Origin: Hypsibius dujardini
Lineage: Eukaryota > Tardigrada > Eutardigrada > Parachela > Hypsibiidae
Assembly (NCBI GenBank): GCA_001579985.1
Contig: LRSR01013485.1
Span: 1-21,003, forward strand
Direction of reading: 5' to 3'
DNA length: 21,003 nt
The position numbers and the translations under genes are program-made. Positions 1 to 10,124 of this stretch are shown here, piece by piece; position 1 is the stretch's first letter, and each line of letters opens with the position of its first letter. The notes beneath the pieces are model-generated. The model saw only the letters and a program-made list of their open reading frames with translations. It did not search any database and was not told the DNA's origin.

Positions 1-184
1 AATCATAACCGTTTTTCGAGGTACAAAAGCTGGCGACTGCTTTCAAAAAAACGGCATCTTAAATAAAAAGTAATGAAAATAATATTTATTTATCGAATAA
101 TAAATTAGCCAAAATTAAAAAAAAAAAAAAAAACTGCACAATCGAAATGCCTTAAGCCCTTGGCCCTGCTCAAGCGAAACACCG

Positions 185-378
185 GCGCCCAGTGCACCCG
201 GGAGGTGCGCAGTGCGCAGGGATGTGCGCAGTGCACCCGGGAGGTGCGCGGTGCGGTGGGAGGTGCGCGGTGCGTAGGGAGGCGTGCGGTGCGTAGGGAG
301 ACGTGCAGTGCGCGCGGGAGGTGCGCAGTGCGCAGGGAGACGTGCAGTGCGCGCGGGAGGTGCGCAGTGCGCAGGGAC
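185..378. repeat. GC-rich tandem repeat
   Basis: Degenerate units of about 18-20 nt built on GTGCGCAGTGCGCAGGGA. A 39-nt double unit is exactly duplicated at 300-338 and 339-377. It is a sharp GC-rich island in AT-rich sequence. Confidence 0.9.
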
Positions 379-816
379 AATGATCGACCTGCTGGTCGCT
401 GGCCATGACGTTTTGCCGGTAAATGTGAGGAAAGTCGCGCCGCCAGCTCTACGTGATGTTATCGTTTTGTTCTCTTTCAAGGACTGTCTGCTTGAGTGTC
501 CGTAATTGCACATAAATCATCGCAAACAACGCCGCAGAGGGAAGTTTCGAAGGAAATCTATTGATTGATACGACCGATAATAACCACAGAATATTCCGCA
601 GAACCGAAGCAAACTTAATTTTATATCGGTTTGTACGAGTCCTGTGCACAAACCTCGGTATTTGCTTGATACGGCGTTTCTTGTTGACAAAATGTAAAAT
701 AAAATCACTAACGACTGTTTTTGTAATTAAAAGGCACAGGTTATCAATTACTGTTCGACTAAAAAACAGGACAAGAATAATAAAGATAAATAAATAAAAT
801 GATTTTAATGGCGCCC

Positions 817-883
817 GCTTGATTGTTTGATTTTCAGAAGTACAGTATACTAGGATATAGTACGGCGAATCAAACAATCAAGC
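817..883. repeat. 16-bp perfect inverted repeat
   Basis: GCTTGATTGTTTGATT (817-832) and its exact reverse complement (868-883), 35 nt apart. Its TTGATTG motif recurs in the inverted repeats near 8340 and 11670; possibly a small MITE relic. Confidence 0.75.
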
Positions 884-1419
884 ACCTGCTATCAAAGTGA
901 AATGCATGAGTGAGCCGATTTATCGACCAAGTGGAGGGTGAGCCGAAATAGAGACTTCGCCTCACATGGAAAATAATTAAAACGACAAAAAAGTTCGGAC
1001 CTTTTATAACCTAAAGCGCTGAATGAAAATTAAAAAATTCAAACCATACAAAAAAACTGGGAATTGTTTTTGGGTGAAGAAGGGTTAATGGAAAAACTTA
1101 CAGGTCTTGGAGGAAGTCGGCAAAAACTGCGATGAAGCGTAGTGAAGAAAAGCCGAAGACAGGTAAAGCAGGAGGGCCTGCGCCCGGCAATCCATATCCG
1201 AATAGGAAAGTTCAATAAATGGTCGCGTGATCAGATGACGACTTGCTGATCTCTCGGGCAAAATCACAGCGCGATTTCCGGCAGAAAACGATTCAACCAA
1301 TTTCTGCACTCGGCTAGCCGTTCCAAATCAAATCAGGCGTTTTGAGAGGAAAAAAAGTTCGTACCACGGCGCAGGGAAAAAATATAGACCGGATCAGGAT
1401 AGAGGCGGCGAGGTTTGGG

Positions 1420-1490
1420 CACACACACAGACACAAGGGTGCACACACACACAAGGGTGCACACAGACACAAGGGTGCACACAGGCACAA
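1420..1490. repeat. CA-rich repeat with 18-nt period
   Basis: AAGGGTGCACACA occurs at 1435, 1453 and 1471, embedded in CACACA tracts. Confidence 0.8.
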
Positions 1491-1640
1491 AAACAGCAGC
1501 AGCTGTGCGGTGGTGTAGTTTATCGCGCCCCAACAAAAGCTGATGCGGGGTTCGTTTTACATAGACACTTGAAACGGATTATAGTGGTTTGGTGTTGTTG
1601 GAAATCCGGATGGCAAACACGGTGAACCCTCCACCGTGGA

Positions 1641-1650
1641 CCTTTATATA
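1641..1650 (-). promoter_or_regulatory. Candidate TATA box, minus strand
   Basis: TATATAAAGG on the minus strand matches the TATAWAAR consensus. Transcription would start near 1615 and run leftwards. An open segment at 1309-1104 ends in a good donor (ACCT|GTAAGT), so a first exon of a gene continuing beyond the left edge is possible, but no second exon was found. Confidence 0.3.
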
Positions 1651-2074
1651 CCCATGGCATGGCAATATCAGAGGTGCACGGTATACATGGCGAACTAGCG
1701 AGCGACTGACAAGTGCGAGCAGCGAATGATGCGTCGGGGAAAGTGACAGTTCCGACAACAAACTCACTTTTTTTCTGTCGAATTATCGTTTATGTGGAGA
1801 GGGTCCACTTCGCACGGTGAGGAATGCTCATTGGCGGTATATACTCACACTGGTCCTATTAGGTGGAGTGCTGCATGCATGGCTGGGGCTTGGGAATTTA
1901 GTAACGCACAGGACGTGACGTACGTCGCTCTTTAGACAATTTAAGCTGTAATCCGAGACGGCATTAAAAAAAACGCAGATGTTTACTGGCTAGTGAATCG
2001 TTTTGTGGGGTTTATTGCGAAATGATTCATATATGGGCAGATACGGAAGTAAATTGTAAGTACGATATACAATT

Positions 2075-2203
2075 TAACAGACAGACACACAGACAGAAAG
2101 ACACACAGACACACACAGACACACACAGACACAAACTCATACACACAGACAGACACATAGGCACACAGGCAGATACACAGATACACAGACAGACAGACAG
2201 ACA

Positions 2204-2272
<69 letters not shown>

Positions 2273-2360
2273 GCACACAGGCAGATAGACAGACAGACAG
2301 ACAGACACATAGACACATAGACACACAGGTAGACACACAGACACACACACAGACACACAT
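2075..2360. repeat. CAGACA / CA microsatellite
   Basis: About 285 nt of CAGA, CACAGA and (CA)n, with an uninterrupted CA tract near 2203-2268. Orientation on the plus strand is opposite to that of the intronic TCTG tracts of the mosaic gene. Confidence 0.95.
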
Positions 2361-2804
2361 TTGCACTGTATAAACAGCTTAAGGGAAGACCGATTATGTA
2401 CAGGCACATTATAAGGAAGCGGAGGTATAAGCGTAGTAAAAAAGATCAGACAGCAAACCACTAGAAGGGAAACGCAATAGTTCGTTATATGTAAATCGGG
2501 CTCAAAAAATGAAGACTACTCGTATACTGCGTATTCTAAATATTGAAGTTGTAGCTTCTAAATAAATGTTTTAATGTGTTCAGAAAAGACATAACAAAGA
2601 ATCTGTACAACAGATTAAGAAGAAAGGATTAAAAACTTGATTTTTCCGCATGCATATTATACGAGTAAAGCAGCGAAAAAGAAACAAACATTGTAAACAA
2701 GAAAGTAGGAAAAGAGTGATCTTCAAACTCATAAATGTGAAGCGATACAAGGCATCTGAAAGTTTGATAAAATTGTCGGAAGTCGATAGAATTTCAGGTG
2801 GTAC

Positions 2805-2810
2805 TTTATT
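2805..2810 (-). terminator. AATAAA overlapping the stop codon of the mosaic gene
   Basis: AATAAA on the minus strand covers the TAA stop of exon 22. If used, the 3' UTR would be only about 10-30 nt. A second, weaker signal (ATTAAA) is at 2570-2575. Confidence 0.5.
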
Positions 2811-2851
2811 TGCTGCAACTGCTCTTGCATCTTTCCTCCGTCAAGTAACGA
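2806..2851 (-). CDS. Exon 22: end of Kunitz domain 2 and stop
   Basis: Codes [15 protein letters not shown] and TAA (2808-2806). It supplies C5 and C6 with C4-C5 = 12 and C5-C6 = 3 residues, completing a canonical Kunitz fold with exon 21. Acceptor TTTTTTTGCAG|TCGTTAC. Confidence 0.9.
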
Positions 2852-3360
2852 CTGCAAAAAAATAGAAGACCATATTCATTGCCAAGGCCACTTAAAAGGT
2901 TCACCGACGAGAAGACAGTCTTACTTTTTGTTTCCTCCGCAGCCTGAGTAGGTAAAAGTCTCACACTTTGCGGTAGCTGCATTGTAATACCACCTCGTGA
3001 TGTTCGCCCTGCATACTCCTCCGTCAGCGGCTTCTGAGCATCCTGGTCTGCCAACAGGTGCAGTGGCTTTAGCGACCGCCGCAGCGGTACTGGCTTTCTT
3101 CGCGGTTATTGCTGCGGTGATGGGGGATGAAGCTTGGGTCGTTCTCCTGGGTCCACGAGTCCAAACTGCAGTAGTGGGAGCTGTGGTAGAGGTTGTTGTC
3201 GAGGTCGTTATGGGGGTGGAGAGTGCAGTGGAAGCATCGCTCATCATGACTAGGACGACAGGTTTAGCTATTAACAATGAAAAGAGAAAGACGTTAAGGA
3301 TTGTCTGACTGTTATGTCTGCCTGTCTGCCTGTCTGCCTGTCTGTCTATCTATCTGTCTA

Positions 3361-3405
<45 letters not shown>

Positions 3406-6400
3406 GTGTCAGTGTGTCTATGTGTCTGTGTGTCTGTTTGTCTGTTTGTTTATCATCCCTTCTATCTGCTTCATCACTTTTTTCTGTCTCCTATCAGGCG
3501 TAAGTTTCTTGGGCATGCCTTAAGTGTATCTAATAGCCAAGTGCGCACTGCGCACGCAGCATTACATACGTCACGCAGTTTAAACGGAAAGAACAATCGG
3601 ACCGCTTAATTCCGCGGAATGTAGGTATGTTGAGGCAATTGATCAAACAAAGTCGTGTATGAGACAAGAAGTCATCCCGTGGAAGAGACAATCGACGGCG
3701 GAACTTACTCGACGCTTCTTGAGTGGTCGAATTGGCTGACTCATCGGCATTTGACGCAGTTACTTCCGGACTGGCTGTTGTTGGACGGAGCGTCGAAAGG
3801 GCCAGTCGGGTCACCGTGGAGCACTCCACACTGAGGCAACATTGATTGGCCTAATGATAGAAACGTATGGAGGAAGGCAAGAAATCTTAGCGACGTAAAA
3901 ATCCGAGCTGTGCAGACAAGCGTGAAACTCGATCCATCCCGAGGATGGATGAAGTGATTGGGATTGTGTGTTTGCTTTTGTTTCTCTTTTTCACTCTCTC
4001 TCTCTCTTTCTCGCTCTCTCGTTCTCGTTGGTCTGTTTAAATGAGTTAGTTACCAGTTGGGTAATTCGGCACCGGCGGCGCTGCTCGGGTGTGATGGGCG
4101 GACAGGTAACTTGCGTGCAGGTCGTGGAACCGTTCAGGCACTCGCATGACAGGCAAGGGTTCGACGAGCTTATCTTGTCATCCAAAGAACACGGTACTCC
4201 TGCAACAGAAGACTTGCTAAATGCTCGCTCTCCTCACGCTGATGCTCGTCGTTCATGATATTTTTTCTGGTTTCGATACAGTGCATTAAAGGTGACCTTA
4301 AATTGAATAATGCAAAATTATGCGTCGATATTATTTTAAAACTAAAAAGTGAAATTGGAACAACTTCGCTTTAAAAATTGAAATTAAATTTAAACCTAAA
4401 AATAATAAAAAAATGTAAGTTAAAAAAATATTAAAATTAACAAAAACAAAATCGGCCGTTTTGACTTCACATCCCTGTATCTATCCGCATGAATAGATGA
4501 ATGGAAGAAACGATTTAGTTTTCTCACACACACTCACCTGGCAGCAGTACAGAGGACGCGTTTCGCGCTCCCACCGCAGCCAAATTCAGCGTGGCATTGC
4601 TGACCGCGGATCCAGACGCGTTGATCACGGCATTGCCTAAAACGCACACAGCAACTGTTGCACTTCCCTCTCGGTTAATTCTCAAACGACGGAAATCCCG
4701 CCCAAAAACTCGAGTGTGAATTTGCGTGTCTTCATTACCGCATTGGATGGTGGGACAGCACTCGCCCGGGAGTTTCACCCGAATGCATCCGGCCTAAAAG
4801 GGAAAACAGCGGTTCAACAATTGCCTTTTACCTCAGCAGATTTCAGGCAGTTGAACTAAACACATAGAACGACAATACTAGCTGCGCAGAACTGTATTTT
4901 CGCGTTAGACAGGGACAGCGTACGAGCTGTGGAACGTTTAATCGGCCACGCGGCGCTTGTGCTGTGTGTGTACGGTGCACACAGCCGTGCACTCTACTAC
5001 GACTGTCCCTGTCTAACGCGAAAATACAGTATTGTCTGAATAATTAATTTAAGAGCTGATTTGAATGACTCTAAAATTTGTACTTTATTTTCAGCATTTT
5101 TATTTAATTTTTAATTTAATTTAAATTTCAGAAATTATTAGTTAGAAAACTGGTAGAGACCCAAGCTGTAGTTCGTGTTGTGCGGTTCTACCTTGAAGGC
5201 CGGCTCGTGGCAGGTCACACCGCTGCAGATGTCGCTCTTGGTGTTGACGGAACCGCTGACCACTTCGGTGGAATTTTGCTGCGCGCCGCTGATGACGGAG
5301 CAGTCGTACTTCGGGCAGCACTCGCTGCTGGCTTGCGGGATCACGCGGCACTCTTTATTCGGCGGAGCGCCGCATGAAATCGGCGTGCAGGCAAGGAAAC
5401 CCTGTTCGGCGCACTCGCAGCGCGAACACGCCCGGCTGTCCAGTTCCGATTCAGAGTCGCATGGCTTGTCTGAGAAGAGCAAACGCAAAAAAACATGAAA
5501 ACAAATACTCGCTGGCACAAAAATTTCCATGCCTTTAAAAGACTTAACTTGAAATTAAAAAAAAGAAAAAAAAATTAAAAAAAAAGAAAAAAGAAAAAAA
5601 TTAAAAAAAAAATTTAAAAAAAAAGATTTTTAAAAACGTGTCACTTGCCGAGTGAATTCTTAAGCTTAATAATTAATTGCCTTAGATTTTTCTTACCGCG
5701 GTAGAAGCGTTTCTGCGGCACGCAACGTTGCTCGCACTGTGCGCGCGACTCGAAGTTGTTGTCATTTCCGGCGCATCCGCTGTAGACAAACTGCCGGCAA
5801 CCGGAGATTCGCCTGCGGATGGTAAACGTTAACTAAATCTAAACTAAAACAACGAATACTAAGCTAAAACTAAACAAAATGTTTTGATTAATATTTTTCA
5901 GTTTGAATTTCTTTTTAATTTCTGAAAGAACTAAAAAATAGTTTCAGTCACAACAAAAGAGTTAACTCATTAACGCCCGGTACCAGATCGGACCCGATTT
6001 GAGTGCCAACAGTATTTTTGCCTTGCAGAGGTCCATTCAATTAGGAAAATAAAAATTTAAATTTTTTTTTGGCGAATTTGAATTTTTTGTAATCTTTTTA
6101 GCTTACCATTTTCCACCGTCGGGTGAGACAAATGAAAATCTCGTAAGCGATAAAAGAGGTTGAACTAAAAACCGTTAGTCATTAAGCTTCAGTCAATTAA
6201 AACAAAACTAATTAGTCGACAAAATTAAAAAATTTTATATCATGGTATTTAATTTAATTTACGGCTCTTATCAAGGAAGGAGGCTAGCTCCGATCGCTAA
6301 TTAAAACGAGGCTAAGGATCCCAGAACTCACGAGTCAAATTGCCATCGCATGCCGAAGTTCTGACATCCACCGATTTCACTCCTCAACTGACACTCTGTA

Positions 6401-9400
6401 AAGACGACAAAGTAAGTTAAAAAAAATACCGCCACGCCCCCTGGGGGACTTCGACACGCCCCATGGGGGACTTCGACAAGCCCCCTGGGGGGAATCCGAC
6501 ATGCCCCCCTGGGGGACTCCGCCACGCCCCCTGGGGGACTCTCTTTATCCCATGTGTAAATGACTTTACCGGCTGGCTGAACAAATCCTCCATGTGATTC
6601 GATATCTGCGTGGGAATGAAGGAAACAAGGAATCAAGGCAAAGAGCTTGATAAAGTACGAATAAAGCTCGAACTTACCGCATGAGACCATTGGGTCGCCG
6701 CTGAAACCGCCGTCACATTTACATTCTGAAAAAAAATAATTTATAATTCGTTCGTCGTACGCAACTAAAGACGGCATGAACTGAAATTTCGTAACCAATT
6801 AGTGTTCTTAGTCAAACTAAAAGTTAGTAACTAACGTTAATAATTTCATTTGAAATCAATTAAATAATTTCAGTTTTCTCACTTGAATCTTTAGCACCTA
6901 AAACTCGCGTAAAACTTTCTTTTTAGCTTAGTTATTTAAATTTTTCGAAAACTTTTTAGTTTTGCTCTTTAGCGTACTGTACGTCTGTAGTTACATATTA
7001 CCACTCATAAACACGACTTTATTGCAGAATATAAAACGCGGCGACATCGTTCGCAGTTATGGACGTACGCGGTCTGCCGTCCATATCGTAGCAGCGTGCG
7101 TTGATTCCGCACTTGACGGAAGCGCAGAAATTCGTCGAGGCTTTCCCGTTCGGTCGCACTGTTCCGCCCGAACAAAAGGACACACATTTTTCATTAACTG
7201 CAATTTCGTTTCGGATCGGCAGGAGGGTGACAATGGTGGGGGCGCCACTTACGGCATGCAATCGTCGCGTCACCCTCGAAGCCAGACTTGCAGACACAAC
7301 CTGCAAGGAAATGTGAATTTGTTTGAGAACTCTCTCTAAAAGAGCTGGAATGCACATCTCCACAACGAGCTTTAACATAAAAAAAGCCTAAAATTTTCTT
7401 ACCCCCCCCCCCCCCCCCGGGGGGGGGGGGGGGGGGGGGGGGCGGGAGGGGTAAGCTTTAACATATATATATACATTTATATTGACTTACCAGGAATTCC
7501 CGCGCCGACAACTACACAGTTGGCATTGGCGCCGCAGTTGTAGTTCAAGCAGACGTCCACTGCCTCTAGAGGAGCAGCAACCGTCGAGGTCGCCGCCACC
7601 GTTGAGATCGCCACTACCGTCGAGGTCGCCACCACCTCCTCCGCATCCCCGGCCAAGGTGCTCGCCGAGGTGGCCAAGGAGGATTGCGACCAATTGGCCG
7701 GCGCAGTCGGGACCACGCCCATCCGATCGGGTATCTGTTCGAGGGCGGAGTTGACTTCGCCTTCGAGGTTGCTGCCGTTGAACTGCTTCTTCGACAGCAG
7801 CAGCAGCTTGTCCGGGTTCTGTGCCTTGGTGGAGGCCTTGGTCGTACTACCAGTCTGCAGGGTGCTGCGTTGACCGGCGCGGCCGGAAGCCAACGAGGCA
7901 GTCACGGAGGATGAGGATGAGGCGATTTGGTTGCTCTTCCCGGCGGGACACTGCCATTCGGGGCAGCAGACGCCGACCTTGAAAGAAGGGATACAACCCA
8001 TGTGTTGGGCGAAGCTCTCGCGGCAGTTCACGTTCAGGCACTTGATCAGGCCGTCCTGGCAGGTGCAGTTCTGGCAGGGATTCAGCGAGATCACCGCGCC
8101 CTCCACGAAACAGGAACCACCTGTGATGAGGAGCAGAAAAAGCAGCACGAAGTTTTAAAGGAACTAATAAAAGTTGACACGAAATCCTACGCACGTAACA
8201 AAAAAAACTTCAGATCGATTAAATTAAAGCCAAATTTTTACTGGCGCCCAGCAAAATGGGGTGGTCGGAGTTTGAACCATTTTGGCCAATGCATGCAGCT
8301 GTTTTTTACCACAGCTGATTACGCAGTCTCTGCTCGATTGATTGATTGATTGACTTTGAATTATTTTGGTGATCTGGTGTTCAATCAAAGAATCAAGCAA
8401 TATAAGAAAGAGCTGCACGCATCGGCCAAAATTGGCTCAAACTCCGACCACCCCATTTTGCTGGGCGCCGGTAAAAAGTTGGCCTTAATTCGATCGGCCT
8501 GAAGTTTTTGTCACGTGCGTAGTAAGTACTAGCATTGCAAGTGACACTTTTTAGGATCGGAAATCGTCTTGTCGCAATCAAACCAATTTTGTCTGAATTA
8601 ATTTTAGGATGTCTTGAGAGCTCCGCAAAGTTTTTTCGCCATCACGACGATTTTAATATAAATTAAAATTAACAAAATTTCCGACGGCAATAAATGAGCA
8701 TGTCTGCCTAGACATCTTATTTATGTTCATAGTAATTTCGGTTTTGTTAACATAAGGTAACTTTGTCTGATTAAATTTCTCGATGCAATGCACCTAAATA
8801 ACCCATTTTATGTAAAGATATTAAAAAAATTGCTCACATGAGAAGCTTAAAAAAAAATAAAAGCGCTAATTTTTGGCGTACGTACCGTCCCCGGAAACGG
8901 CGGCAGCCGACTTGGTAGGCGGAGCAGCGGTTGCAACATCGTTTCCCGTTGCGGCAACTGCCGGACGAGTTGTCTTAGCAGTCAAGACATCTGACGCGCC
9001 TGCAACATCAAGACGGACTGAATTAATTAGCAATTTAAAATGACCGCAATCTTCACTAGCTCACCGGCATTGTCATTGCACTTGGTGATACACACTCCGA
9101 CGTCCGACACCTCGGGGTCCTCGACGTGCGGCTGGATCTTCTGGGTGAAGCTCTCGAAAGACCCTCCCTTAACCGGGAAGATGAAGTAGGGACACGTCTC
9201 ATCGTCGATCATGATGTCTTCGTTGTCGTGAGACTTCTGTCGGCGGGTGAATTCAATGGTGGTCTGGTTCTGCGAGCGATGTCCGCGAAGTGCGGTCAGG
9301 GTTTGCAGTTTGTCCAGTTGGGGTTGGTGGGCACTTCCATGACGGTCTTGAATGATGACTCGGTTGTTCTTGTCCACCCATCCGACGACCATGTCCACTT

Positions 9401-10075
9401 TATCCTATAAAGCACAGGTGATGATAAGGTCTGCCGTTGTGCCTTTGTACCTGTCTGTCTGTCTTTGTGTCTGTCTGTGTATCTGTTTGTGTGTCTGTGT
9501 GCCTGTGTGTGTGTGTCTGTGTCTGTCTGTCTGTCTGTCTGTCTATCTGCCTGTCTGTCTGTTTGCCTATCTGTCAATCTGTCTGTCTTTCGTATACTCG
9601 GTAATATGTCAAACTGGTTTTGAGAAACAAGGCTTACGAAGCTCTTTGTCTTGCTGAAACCGATTCCAGTCCATTTATCGGCATCGCGCGTTGTGATCTT
9701 GAAGCGAACACTCTGATCAGCTGGCAGTTGTTTCCATCGCGCCACATAGGCGCAGTCCCTGCTGACGTCGCAACCGGAAGGGAACTTCCAGCCTCCCTGG
9801 CAGTCGTGGATGGCTCCGCGTTCGCTGTTAGTATTCGTTGCGGTGACCGCCTGGAATTTTGTGGTAAGTTTCTCAGTCGGCTTGGTCGCAAGGGTGGAGG
9901 TCGTGGTGGCTGCCGCGGTCGAAGGGGATGTCTGTTCTTCTACGTTTTCCGTAGTTGCAACTGAAAAAGACGCCCAGTGAAACCGATTTGTAAAAAAATA
10001 TCGATATACCTGTCCGTCTGCCTCAATGTCTGTTTGTTTTTCTAACTTTCTATCTGTCTAACACTTTGGTGTCTA

Positions 10076-10124
<49 letters not shown>

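Larger units (their letters stand above)
1..2805. other. Left flank without a supported gene
   Basis: AT-rich sequence with a poly(A) run (117-133), a GC-rich tandem repeat (185-378), a 16-bp inverted repeat (817-883), CA-rich repeats (1420-1490, 2075-2360) and a possible minus-strand promoter near 1645. Long open frames here are repeat translations. Confidence 0.6.

Noticed and set aside
449-877. Minus-strand frame of 142 codons with hydrophobic segments
   Set aside because: AT-rich composition, overlaps an inverted repeat, shows no family motif and has no convincing splice context.
2022-2461. Long open frames rich in Thr-His or Cys-Val over the CA repeat
   Set aside because: Translations of a CAGACA/(CA)n microsatellite; low complexity, no splice or start context.
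2997-3308. Plus-strand frame of 103 codons rich in Ala and Val with hydrophobic stretches
   Set aside because: Antisense of the Thr/Ala-rich stalk in exon 21.
6428-6542. CRISPR-like regular spacing of five repeats
   Set aside because: Units are contiguous 22-23 bp palindromes without unique spacers, inside a eukaryotic intron.
7482-8349. Several plus-strand frames over the exon 9 region
   Set aside because: Shadows of exon 9, which has a full VWC cysteine pattern on the minus strand.
9296-9745. Continuous minus-strand frame through exon 6, intron 6 and exon 7
   Set aside because: Intron 6 is 233 nt, so read-through shifts the frame of exon 7 and destroys the DOMON half. The open reading comes from stop-free CAGA repeats.
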